Below, in pieces: positions 56,116 to 64,000 of a stretch of 64,000 bases of DNA. The translations under genes and the position numbers were made by a program. The notes beneath the pieces were generated by a model. It saw nothing but the letters and a program-made list of their open reading frames with translations, ran no database searches and was not told the DNA's origin. The stretch covers positions 22,092 to 86,091 of the forward strand of contig JANXBW010000023.1 of the NCBI GenBank assembly GCA_025060325.1. The letters run 5' to 3'. This DNA comes from Thermoguttaceae bacterium. GTDB taxonomy: Bacteria > Planctomycetota > Planctomycetia > Pirellulales > Thermoguttaceae. Numbering within the stretch: the stretch's first letter is position 1; each line of letters begins with the position of its first letter.

Positions 56116-56766
56116 ATGGATCCGCTTGCGCTTGGACTTGGTTTCGGTCCAATTGCGATCTACCTGGCGGCGCTCGGTATTGTCAACTACCGGCGGTTTC
56201 CACTGGTGATCGCTGGTTGGAAAGACACTGCTGCCTTCATGCTTGCCTTTGGGGGCCTTATCGTCGTGGGCCCAATAAACCTTTTCTTTCCCCTGCCCGC
56301 CTATTTTCAGTTTGGCCCGTGGGTGTGGGCACTCCTTATCGCGTTATACCTGTTAGCGATTGTATCCCTCAATCTGTGGATGAAGCCAAAAATTATCGTG
56401 TACAACATTCCTTACGACGATATTCGTCCTGCGCTTTCCGAGCTTGCATTGGAACTTGATCCGGACGCCCGCTGGGCGGGTGAGTGTTTGTCGCTCCCCA
56501 ACCAAGGAATTCAGCTTTACCTTGACTACTTCCCCCTTTTTCGCAATGCCCGGCTGGTAGCAGTGGGACGACGACAGGACTTCCAAGCGTGGGCCGAGCT
56601 TGAAAAGCGACTTCGCAACCGTTTGCGGCAACTTGATGTAGGGCGAAATTGGGCTGGTGTCTCTTTGCTAGTGGTCGGGCTTTTTCTGGGAGCGATGGTA
56701 GCCCTAGGCGTTGCCTCCCAGCCAAGCCAAGTCGCTGAGGCTTTCGACCGACTTTTCCTTCGATAA
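56116..56766 (+). CDS. Multi-span membrane protein, function unknown
   Basis: 216 residues. Membrane helices about 5-24, 33-52, 65-88 and 183-205 flank a soluble segment (about 92-175) with IIVYNIPYDDIRPALSELAL and DLDPDARWAGECLSLPN-like LDPDARWAGECLSLPNQG. I do not recognise the soluble domain. ATG 56116. Same strand as the two preceding genes, 200 bases on. Confidence 0.7.
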   Translation: MDPLALGLGFGPIAIYLAALGIVNYRRFPLVIAGWKDTAAFMLAFGGLIVVGPINLFFPLPAYFQFGPWVWALLIALYLLAIVSLNLWMKPKIIVYNIPYDDIRPALSELALELDPDARWAGECLSLPNQGIQLYLDYFPLFRNARLVAVGRRQDFQAWAELEKRLRNRLRQLDVGRNWAGVSLLVVGLFLGAMVALGVASQPSQVAEAFDRLFLR

Positions 56767-56798
56767 GCTGAAAGCCGGCCGTGAAAACTTTAACGGCT

Positions 56799-57302
56799 CT
56801 ACCTCGGGCTGAGAAATCTACTTTCGGAACGACCTTCACATAGCAGGCGATGCAGGAAGTCTCTTGCCTCCTGATAAATTCCGGGGGCATTACTTTCTCG
56901 CGGCCCGGCCACATTGAGCCGCCGAATCCTGTGTCGACAAATCCAGTCGCGAATTTCGGCCAAAGGTGGGGGACACCGGAGATCGACAATGAGGCACGGC
57001 CGACCTAACCGCCGCGCGATTTCCACTGTGTAGGCCGTTCCCCCGAAAAGCGCGCCCCTAGCGAGAATGAGCGTGCCATCGGAGTCACGAACATTCCACT
57101 CGGTCCGCACTTCGGGACGGGAGCTCGGCGTTTCCTCGAGTTGGTATCGTGGCGGGATGGTACCATCTTCCGCCCAGCGTTCGGCTGGACACCATCCGCC
57201 ATGGGACAGCCCCAACTCAATTGCCGTATCAAGTGCCGCTCGATCCACCCCGGTTTGTCCGCCGGATATGATCTTAATGTCCCGAAACTCGGGCAATACC
57301 AT
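56799..57302 (-). CDS. YpsA-like putative molybdenum carrier / nucleotide-binding protein
   Basis: 167 residues, Rossmann-like SLOG/YpsA superfamily (putative molybdenum carrier): IISGGQTGVDRAALDTAIEL, GLSHGGWCPAERWAEDG with IPPRYQLEETPS, EWNVRDSDGTLILA, GGTAYTVEIARRLGRPCLIV and LNVAGPRES. Family members bind a nucleotide-like ligand; the molybdenum role is putative. ATG 57302. Convergent with the membrane gene, so nothing tells the partner. Confidence 0.88.
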   Translation of the reverse strand: MVLPEFRDIKIISGGQTGVDRAALDTAIELGLSHGGWCPAERWAEDGTIPPRYQLEETPSSRPEVRTEWNVRDSDGTLILARGALFGGTAYTVEIARRLGRPCLIVDLRCPPPLAEIRDWICRHRIRRLNVAGPRESNAPGIYQEARDFLHRLLCEGRSESRFLSPR

Positions 57303-57493
57303 CTACACATCCTTCTCCACAACTCCGGGCAAATCTGCTGTTCCATTTCTTCCTGGACTCTTGCTCGCCCGGTAAATACTGCCCTGGTGCCCCACACATC
57401 GTTTAACTTGTCAATGAAAGACCTCGGTCGCAAGCTTTCCGCCGGAGCTTTGAGCCCGAAAACAAAAAAACTGCACCTTGTCTGACCTAACCA

Positions 57494-60400
57494 TCAAACT
57501 AATCTCCAAAGCCCGGTCGTTTCAAGTACATAGTCGAGCGCAGTTTGGGCAAACTGCAGCCGGGCACCGTACCTCCCCACTGCCCGCACCCGAGCCACAC
57601 CCTCCACAACCAAGCGATAGCGCTCGCTCTCGAGCGAAAACCCTCGGCCGGCCACTTCCAGCAGGTCTTGGGCCGAAGAATCGTAGACAGTCGCGAGGGC
57701 ACCAACTGAGGGTTCCGTTCGAACAGCTACTTGTTCCACGCCAGATAACTGGATATCAACGCGCTGGTTTGCCACGTGGACCCAGCCGGGGGTCAGACGC
57801 AATTGAGCTCCCTGGGGTACCTGGTGCACCAAGGCCTTGTCCTGTCCACCAGCCTGGCTGTAAATCCGCACCAAGTCGAAATTTTTGGCAACCACGCGAC
57901 TGGTCGGGCCGATCATCTCTACATAGTCAAGCCCCACCCGGAAATAATCGTCACCAGGCGAATCGAAAAACCGCGACAAACTTCCACTTCCCGCGGTAGT
58001 GGTGACCACCACTTGCCCAAAACGTTCAACCCGGACTGAAAAGTTGGCTCCCGTCAACAACACATACTGGGGGGTGACAAGAAGGGAATCCTTCCCGCTT
58101 GAGCCGTAGATCTGGGCTACGTCCTCCGAGCTGGAAGCACGGGCCTGGACCCATCGGAAACCCTCGGCCTGGAGAGAATACCCTGCCCCACTCATCATCG
58201 CATAGGCCGGCGTAAAGAAAAACCGGTCCGGACCGGGTCCCGCAAGAAAGTAAACACTATCGCCGCCACCTTGAGTTGAGAATGCGTATAGATTAGGGAA
58301 TCCATGAGCCACGACCGTTGCTGATGATGTATACAAAGTAGCCCTCTCGGGTTGGATGAAAAGGCGATCCTTTCCTGGGGTATCGTAAAGTTTGGCGACA
58401 TCCATTCCACCACCGCCCCAAACTTCCACCCGGCTAAATCCACCTAGCTCCAAAGTGGTACCGGCTGTGACAAAGACCGTCCCCCTATGCGTCCACACAA
58501 ATCGATCGGCTCCGGTTGTGCCGAAGAGCCTGGCAAGGCTGCCTGAAGTAGCAGCCACAACGGTGATAATTTCCACGCGATCTGCCGCGAGCCGGATGTT
58601 CCGGTGATTAACCGTAAGTTCTCCATTTCGCAGAAGCACGGTAGATGGGCTTCCGGAGAGATCAACCACAAGCTGGTCTCGGCCTGCCCCAGCCAAAATA
58701 TGGATCGCTTCTACCAAGCCGGGCGGAATTTCATAAACAAGGTCCGCCACCATAACCTGAATTTCTTCTCCGATTTTAACCGCGAAATTATCGGCCATGT
58801 TTGTGCCGTGCACCAAGGCCCGGGGACCAGAGAACTCAATCAGGTTTACCAGGCGAGCCTGAACTGGCTGATCGGCTCCCTTTAAGCTGACAAGGTACTG
58901 TTGCGCTGGATCAGCAAGAAAATCGACGCGAAGTTTACCTCCCGACTGGTAGTCGCTGGCTAGTCTTCTACCGGTGGGATCATAAATGTCAACGCGGAGC
59001 CCTTGGTCTCCCAAAGCGACGGGAGTTACTTCGACCGTGCAGATGCCGGGACGGCTCGGCCGGAAGGAAAACCAGCTCCCCTTACCTAAGCGCGCGATGG
59101 TCACCCACTCCCGCCAGTCCAGTTTACCAAGTGCGGGCACCTGTTGCGGCAGTGGCGCAAGGAGGAAAAGAAAGGGCGACTGAGCCGATACCTGACCAGG
59201 AGTGATCGGGTACGATTCTTCTAGTGGCGACATAATGTGCCATCCGGAAGGCGGCTCTATCCGAAGCATCGCTTGTCCGGCAAAGCCCTGGCTAAATGAA
59301 AAGGTCCCGTCCGCTTGAGTTAATGTGGAGGGCTCCCCATAGGTAAGAGTCATTCCCCAGCCTAGGAGCCGGCCTGCGTCCTGTGGCATTGTGTCAACGA
59401 TTTCAATCGTCCACAGACCTTGTGCTGGGATCCCCTCTAGAGACCGAAGGGGCTCCGCCGGCCGGAAAGTTCCCGTAATGATCCCTTCGTTCGGGGGAAT
59501 AGGATTACTTGCAGCATCGGTAAATATGACGCGATCTAGTTTGCCGGCACCGATCGGCGGCCGAGACAGCAGTTTTACCCGGGTACCGGTCGGCGCGACA
59601 AGGAAGATCTCCAAATCGTGGATATACTGATGCTCAAGCGAAATCCACACACTCAGGCCGGTCACGGCACCAGGTGTCTCGACGCCGACAGCACTCCGAA
59701 GGGTTCCATAGTCAGGGATATGGGCTGGGGCGGGTGGGCCGTCGACATTAACTGTCCCTCGATCATAGGAACCGTTAGTGTTAGTGTCCAAGTAGACAAG
59801 GACAGATGGAAGGCCCGTGTTGCCGGCGCTGGCCTGACCATTGCGGTCACTGTCCGCAGACACCCTGCCCCAAATGACCTGATCCCGGGAGGGCGGGCCG
59901 GGTGTCGCCACTTGAACCAACGTGGCCGGGTCACCTAGGAGCACTGTGCCAAAATGAATCCAGCGGTAAACCCCAGCTTCCTGTACACGAAAAAGGTTGT
60001 CCAGAATGGAGTCCACATATGCGGCCCCCAAGTGGGTTAGCTCTTCGTTGAAAAAGGCATCCCAAAATTCAAGGGCGTAAAAATGATTCCCCCCGGGGAC
60101 AGGCCCGGGTACGTACCACCCGTACCGCGTGTTCATAACGGTGGCCACGGCGCCGGCCGATGCAACTACGTGTGCCTCGCCGATGGCCAAGTCACACAAA
60201 TCAAACGCCCCGGAGTAACAACCCTGTGAATAAAGGATATACGAAGCGCGGTTACTAAGTCCCAGAACTTGGGAGACGGTCAACCGAGCGTTATATCTTT
60301 CTCCAGCATGCCCCAGGTGGTTAACCAAGTGAGGGGAATTATTAAGAAGGGTGACAACCTCGCTTGTCGTCCACACCCGGTCTCGGTCGTAGCGCTCTAT

Positions 60401-62137
60401 GACCTGCCAGTCTGAGGGAAGGAGCTGGCGAATAAGTTCGCCAGAGATGCCGCCGTCGGTCCGCTCGTCCAGTGTTTCCCCAAGCCAAAGGGCCGCGGTG
60501 CGATTGGGATGGACAGTCGTCTCGTAGCGGATCAGCTTGTTGATAAAATTGGCTACTTCTGTAGAGTTACTGACCGGAGCACGGCCCACAAAGACATCCG
60601 GGACAAGGTCGACGTCCGTGCCGCGAAACCCGTCAACAGGTTCGCCCCACAGGCCGTTGCCATTTCCGTCCCACGGACCGTCCAAACAGGCATAGTAAAG
60701 GTCGGAAGTTAGGCGCGGCTCGAAGACTGAGCCAACTCGCCCAACGACTCCGCGGGCCGGAATAATTTCCACATCGCCCCCCAGTAAAACCCAGCTTGTC
60801 CCCCAGTGGACGTATGCGTCGCTTATGAACTGGCGAATTTTGTCGGCCAGATCGCCGGATTCAAACCCGCTGTAATAGGCAGTGATATAGCTTGTGGTGA
60901 CAATCGCAGCAGAAAGCCCCTGGTTCTGCCGGTGTTGAACAAGTGATCCGAAGGCCGAAGACAGTTCTTCGGATGTGACTATCACATAGTCGACATGGCC
61001 CATCCAGGGAAGCCGAAAGCTGCTATCGCCAACCGAACCGGCTATGTAAGTAGTTACGGCACTTGGGTTATCAACAAGTGCAGTAATGGTGGAAAGATCC
61101 CCAGGCAGGAGCCGCACCGGCAAAGGAGTGGCAAAAGGAGCGCCGGCTCCTGTGCGGTCGGCTGCCGTCCTTGCCTGTAACTTGTCTGTCGAAGTGGGAA
61201 CGGCAGTCACCTCCACTGTGACGGCGTCGTAGAACATAAGTTGTGATCGCTCGGCATCCCATAAGACCGGGAAGAAAGCCAAGGTGACAATTTGAAAACC
61301 GCGAAAGCGATGGATGCGATACTGAACCGGGGCGAGATTGGCTAACTTGTCAACAGGAACAGCTTCCAGGGGAGTGGCTGCGCCGAGAGTCTGGCCGACA
61401 ATGCTGGCCGTCGGTGTCGCAATGGCAGGATGGGAAAATTCAATAGGGACGCCACCTGATTGGGGGATCACCCGAACGTGGACGGATTCGGTTCCAGCCG
61501 GCAGGAGCAATCGCGCTGAGCGCACCGGAAGGACAGGCTCGCCAGGCTGCACCCACAAGGCTTCGTCGGCCAAAGCGATATATCCGAGACCACTTGCATC
61601 CCTTACCTCCGGGGTACTTGCGAATCGGTAGATCACAGAGGCAATAAGGCTATTGTTGACAAGTCGAAAATCTTCAACTCCGTCGGGCCCTCGTGGCCGC
61701 GCATAGTTCCCCGGACCGCCTTTAAGATCGAGACTGTGCCCGCCACCGGTCGGATAACTTGCCGCGCGCCCCGATATTTCGTCGACAATCGGACCTAAGG
61801 TCTCGCTAAGAGCACCCAGTGTTTCCCAGCTTGTCACAAGCGAAAAAAGGGTCCGATCCTCTAACGCCTCCATCCTAAGGCGTCTTAGACCTGCGCGAAA
61901 TGTTCCGCCCCAAGCCGCTGGCAGCGCGACCTGCGGCGACCGCTTCCTGCGAAAGCGCAGCAAACACCTTCCCCCGGCCTGTGATTGGGAGAAGTCGGGG
62001 TAATTCCAAGACAAGCCCTTATTTACACAAGGCCTGTTTCTATGCCGAAGGCAGCTCCATCGGGCCTTTCGAAACCTAAGCTGTAAAACCTTGTGTAAAA
62101 GCGCCTGACTCGTCGGCGATAAGAGGATCTCCGCCAT
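57494..62137 (-). CDS. Secreted gingipain-family (C25) peptidase with P-domain and C-terminal repeats
   Basis: 1547 residues. The N-terminal ~100 residues end in RRLRMEALEDRTLFS, the planctomycete export motif; the true start within 62137-61870 is uncertain. A propeptide-like region precedes a C25 cysteine-peptidase domain with His in VNHLGHAGERYN (about 606) and Cys in LYSQGCYSGAFD (about 638). A short Ca-binding-like segment (SADSDRNGQA, LDTNTNGSYDRG) leads to a proprotein-convertase P-domain (about 800-932: VSVWISL-like GLSVWISLEHQYIHDLEIFL, GLWTIEIVDTMPQD). Seven units of a ~47-residue repeat (about 1200-1523) end it. Likely secreted or surface-attached protein that cleaves protein substrates. 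Confidence 0.88.
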   Translation of the reverse strand: MAEILLSPTSQALLHKVLQLRFRKARWSCLRHRNRPCVNKGLSWNYPDFSQSQAGGRCLLRFRRKRSPQVALPAAWGGTFRAGLRRLRMEALEDRTLFSLVTSWETLGALSETLGPIVDEISGRAASYPTGGGHSLDLKGGPGNYARPRGPDGVEDFRLVNNSLIASVIYRFASTPEVRDASGLGYIALADEALWVQPGEPVLPVRSARLLLPAGTESVHVRVIPQSGGVPIEFSHPAIATPTASIVGQTLGAATPLEAVPVDKLANLAPVQYRIHRFRGFQIVTLAFFPVLWDAERSQLMFYDAVTVEVTAVPTSTDKLQARTAADRTGAGAPFATPLPVRLLPGDLSTITALVDNPSAVTTYIAGSVGDSSFRLPWMGHVDYVIVTSEELSSAFGSLVQHRQNQGLSAAIVTTSYITAYYSGFESGDLADKIRQFISDAYVHWGTSWVLLGGDVEIIPARGVVGRVGSVFEPRLTSDLYYACLDGPWDGNGNGLWGEPVDGFRGTDVDLVPDVFVGRAPVSNSTEVANFINKLIRYETTVHPNRTAALWLGETLDERTDGGISGELIRQLLPSDWQVIERYDRDRVWTTSEVVTLLNNSPHLVNHLGHAGERYNARLTVSQVLGLSNRASYILYSQGCYSGAFDLCDLAIGEAHVVASAGAVATVMNTRYGWYVPGPVPGGNHFYALEFWDAFFNEELTHLGAAYVDSILDNLFRVQEAGVYRWIHFGTVLLGDPATLVQVATPGPPSRDQVIWGRVSADSDRNGQASAGNTGLPSVLVYLDTNTNGSYDRGTVNVDGPPAPAHIPDYGTLRSAVGVETPGAVTGLSVWISLEHQYIHDLEIFLVAPTGTRVKLLSRPPIGAGKLDRVIFTDAASNPIPPNEGIITGTFRPAEPLRSLEGIPAQGLWTIEIVDTMPQDAGRLLGWGMTLTYGEPSTLTQADGTFSFSQGFAGQAMLRIEPPSGWHIMSPLEESYPITPGQVSAQSPFLFLLAPLPQQVPALGKLDWREWVTIARLGKGSWFSFRPSRPGICTVEVTPVALGDQGLRVDIYDPTGRRLASDYQSGGKLRVDFLADPAQQYLVSLKGADQPVQARLVNLIEFSGPRALVHGTNMADNFAVKIGEEIQVMVADLVYEIPPGLVEAIHILAGAGRDQLVVDLSGSPSTVLLRNGELTVNHRNIRLAADRVEIITVVAATSGSLARLFGTTGADRFVWTHRGTVFVTAGTTLELGGFSRVEVWGGGGMDVAKLYDTPGKDRLFIQPERATLYTSSATVVAHGFPNLYAFSTQGGGDSVYFLAGPGPDRFFFTPAYAMMSGAGYSLQAEGFRWVQARASSSEDVAQIYGSSGKDSLLVTPQYVLLTGANFSVRVERFGQVVVTTTAGSGSLSRFFDSPGDDYFRVGLDYVEMIGPTSRVVAKNFDLVRIYSQAGGQDKALVHQVPQGAQLRLTPGWVHVANQRVDIQLSGVEQVAVRTEPSVGALATVYDSSAQDLLEVAGRGFSLESERYRLVVEGVARVRAVGRYGARLQFAQTALDYVLETTGLWRLV
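57567..58541 (-). repeat. Seven ~47-residue repeats at the C-terminus of the C25 peptidase
   Basis: About 141-base period. Unit pattern DxAxLYDSPGxDxFxxxPxY, then a xLxGxGYxxxxxGFxxVxA and a xGG ending. Examples: VAKLYDTPGKDRLFIQPER, VAQIYGSSGKDSLLVTPQY, LSRFFDSPGDDYFRVGLDY. The same unit recurs in the gene at 62657. Confidence 0.75.
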
Positions 62138-62286
62138 GTTTGCACTAGATTTTGCACCGAATTGTTTGGAGGAGAACAGCTAAGTAACCAAGAACAGACT
62201 AAGTCCGCGCTGAGCTCGCACGGAAAACACCCAGGCTTCCGCGCAACTTGTTTAAGAGAATGCAAACGCTCAACGGATCAGACCAA

Positions 62287-62306
62287 AGGATGTGATCTCA
62301 CATCCT
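62287..62306. promoter_or_regulatory. 9+9 base palindrome, operator-like
   Basis: AGGATGTGA, two bases, TCACATCCT: perfect dyad arms, about 150 bases upstream of the C25 peptidase start as read on the minus strand. Typical size for a dimeric regulator site; regulator unknown. Confidence 0.45.
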
Positions 62307-62478
62307 ACCGAAGTATAGGTTGTGGAGAAGGAGCGGAGGGTAACCGGGGCTGGACCTAAAAAACAGCCGGAGGGATCGCAACGAGCCGGGAGGAGGCTTA
62401 GGCGGGGCAGCATTTCCTGTGGACGCCGCCAGGACTGTTGCCAAAAAGCAACTTCCGCTTACCCCAAACAACAAAGAA

Positions 62479-62502
62479 CCCATCGGGCTAACACCCGACG
62501 GG
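62479..62502 (-). terminator. Probable intrinsic terminator of the repeat protein
   Basis: On the minus strand CCCGTCGGG, loop TGTTAG, CCCGATGGG (one G-U pair), then a T-rich TTCTTTGTTGTTTG. About 155 bases after the stop of the gene at 62657. Confidence 0.7.
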
Positions 62503-62656
62503 CCAAAGATAATTAAAGGCTCGTCTATTTATCGCCGGGCACCCCTCCCGGATCCAAGAGAGTTCCGGCAGTACCTCGGGTACAGGATCGCAGGCTAGAT
62601 CATACTTGTTGCCCGACGACTACGCCCTTAACCCCTTGCGGTTACCAGGGTTGTTA

Positions 62657-64000
62657 CTAGCTCCACGAGCCGAACCTCTCCAGCGCGAAGTCGAGGGCAC
62701 CGACGATCTCTTTGGTGTCCACACCGACGTCGGAGCCATAGGCCTCGACCTTATCGAAGTCAACGGCCCATAGCTCGTAGTCGACCACGGCGTTGCTCAC
62801 CTTGGCCCAGTTGGCCTGCGCCTGGAGGTGATCGCCGGCCCACGCCAGGGCCATATCGTAAAGCTGGGCCAGGTCGAATCCGCCGGCAGTGGCGTTACCA
62901 ACGATCCTGCGGAATCCAATCGCCTGGTTGTCATAGCCGGCACCGGTCATGCGGCCTTCGAACGGTCTGGCCACGAAAGTGTCGTTGCCGGCCGAGTCGT
63001 AGAAGAAGGCCTGATCGCCACCGCCACTGGAGTAAGCGGTGACATACCGGAACCCTTCCGCTTGTCGTTCGTAGCTGACTCCGATCAAGCGAGCATAGGT
63101 CGGATAAGCCAGGAACGACTCGGTAAGCGACGCACTATCGTACAACCGAGCGCGGTCGTCACCACCCCGCGAAATTGCTCGGACCGTTCGGAAGCCAAAC
63201 GCCCGGTTATTGAAGTTCGAGCCATAGTAAACACCGTACTCAGAGGTGGCCTCGAACCGGTCGTAGGTGGCCGGGTTATCGTAGAGGGTGGCAATGTCTG
63301 CACCGCCGCTCGATTGAGCCGTCACATAGCGGAAGTTGCGGAGCTCGATCCGGTAGCCGGAACCGGCTAGTTCGGCGCGCCCGGGCTCGGCGGTGAAGGT
63401 GTCCACACCGCCCGCGTTATCATACAATGTCGCGCCGTCGTTGCCGGTGGAGGCGAAGGCCACCACGTCGGCAAAGCTCCGAGCGTACACATAGAAGCCC
63501 GAGCCGGAGATCCGTGCATAAGTGGGATCGGCCACCACCCAATCCCGCGTTGCCGCGTTGTCATAAAGCTCGGCCTTGTCACCGGCACCATTGCCGTAGG
63601 CGTAAGCCCACCGGAAGTTGTCGGCCTGGATCCGGTAGCCGCCACCGTTAAGGACAATCGACGTGGGCCGACCGACAAAGGTCTCCGAGATCGATGCCGA
63701 CCCGTAGAGCCGAACGACATCGGAGCTTTCGCCCGGATTCCCGGCAATGAAGACAGAGCTGAAGTTATTGACTCGATTAACGACCGTGCCGGTCGTCATT
63801 TGCACATAGGTAGAGGTGCCAATCACGGTATCCTTCACACCGGCGGTGGCACTCAACCGGGCGACGTCACTCCCGCCGCGACCGTTGACGGTCACATTCT
63901 CGGAGGTGTGGACAGTCACCAAGAAGTTGGCACCGCTGAGCATGCCGAAGCCAGAGCGGAGCTCTGCGGTTTCATTGCCACTGGTGCCGTTAAGCACGAC
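62657..64000 (-). CDS. Secreted repeat protein, C-terminal part (5' end outside window)
   Basis: At least 446 residues; the gene runs off the right edge, so the N-terminus and any catalytic domain are unseen. The visible part is made of about eight full units and one partial unit of the same ~47-residue repeat as in the C25 peptidase: KAELYDNAATRDWVVADPTY, IATLYDNPATYDRFEATSEY, QAFFYDSAGNDTFVARPFEG with GAGYDNQAIGFR. The last unit is diverged and the protein ends LDFALERFGSWS. Probably extracellular by family resemblance (inference). The shared tail suggests it is a related secreted protein, perhaps another peptidase. Confidence 0.8.
   Translation of the reverse strand, partial: VVLNGTSGNETAELRSGFGMLSGANFLVTVHTSENVTVNGRGGSDVARLSATAGVKDTVIGTSTYVQMTTGTVVNRVNNFSSVFIAGNPGESSDVVRLYGSASISETFVGRPTSIVLNGGGYRIQADNFRWAYAYGNGAGDKAELYDNAATRDWVVADPTYARISGSGFYVYARSFADVVAFASTGNDGATLYDNAGGVDTFTAEPGRAELAGSGYRIELRNFRYVTAQSSGGADIATLYDNPATYDRFEATSEYGVYYGSNFNNRAFGFRTVRAISRGGDDRARLYDSASLTESFLAYPTYARLIGVSYERQAEGFRYVTAYSSGGGDQAFFYDSAGNDTFVARPFEGRMTGAGYDNQAIGFRRIVGNATAGGFDLAQLYDMALAWAGDHLQAQANWAKVSNAVVDYELWAVDFDKVEAYGSDVGVDTKEIVGALDFALERFGSWS
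62715..64000 (-). repeat. ~47-residue repeats (about 141 bases each) in the edge gene
   Basis: About eight full and one partial unit, better preserved than in the C25 peptidase; consensus LYDsaGxDxFxAxPxYaxLx then GSGYxxxAxGFRxVxAxSSG. Confidence 0.78.

Larger units (their letters stand above)
62138..62656. other. Intergenic region with palindrome and terminator
   Basis: 519 bases between two minus-strand secreted proteins. Holds the palindrome at 62287-62306 and the hairpin at 62479-62502; no gene. Confidence 0.5.

Noticed and set aside
1..64000. tRNA genes
   Set aside because: No T-loop GGTTCGAATCC-type word with matching acceptor stem was found on either strand by eye; a covariance search would be decisive.

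Overview
The window reads as chromosome from a member of the Planctomycetota, possibly a Pirellulales/Thermoguttaceae-type organism (inference). The evidence is a DUF1559 protein with a prepilin-type N-terminus (28438-29562), a large secreted protein whose leader ends in the planctomycete-style motif MEALEDRTLFS (57494-62137), a lipoprotein with an SHD1-like segment, a PQQ-propeller membrane protein, LL-diaminopimelate aminotransferase, a futalosine-type menaquinone gene, weak Shine-Dalgarno sites and loosely packed genes. No tRNA, rRNA or CRISPR array was found.

Layout. 160-9508 is a tightly coupled four-gene operon unlike the rest of the window: a Ser/Thr kinase fused to a SNF2-type helicase with zinc ribbons, a zinc-finger array protein, a second kinase with zinc ribbon and helical repeats, and a HEAT-like protein with 17 DnaJ-type zinc motifs. 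It looks AT-richer than its neighbours and is followed by a gene-poor stretch (9509-12387). That stretch holds two decayed IS5-family transposases, readable only across stops and frameshifts, and two inverted diverged copies of an unknown coding sequence. The operon is the best candidate for an undescribed system; a regulatory, DNA-remodelling or conflict (defence) role is inference only.

12388-28027 is mostly ordinary metabolism and repair: DapL, an SDR, a sulfatase-fold protein lacking its catalytic motifs, RpiB, an AlaC-like aminotransferase, CarA, a YugP-type zinc peptidase, a UvrD/PcrA helicase, a YceH (DUF480) protein, a coiled-coil membrane protein and MqnD. 28438-37957 carries planctomycete cell-envelope genes: DUF1559 pseudopilin-like protein, PQQ propeller, a 1128-residue DUF4175-like membrane protein and an SHD1-like lipoprotein.

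38083-48184 is all on the minus strand: Kef-type antiporter, an NtrC-type response regulator overlapping its histidine kinase, a small secreted protein that resembles ZraP (together like a Zra envelope-stress system), GlpD, and a lipoprotein with an alpha/alpha-toroid (squalene-cyclase-like) domain. 49585-57302 has two Tat-exported sugar-isomerase-like proteins with a terminator between them, an AzgA-type purine permease followed by an M28 peptidase and two small membrane proteins, and a YpsA-like nucleotide-binding protein. 57494-64000 holds two large secreted minus-strand proteins, one a gingipain-family (C25) peptidase, that share a 47-residue C-terminal repeat.
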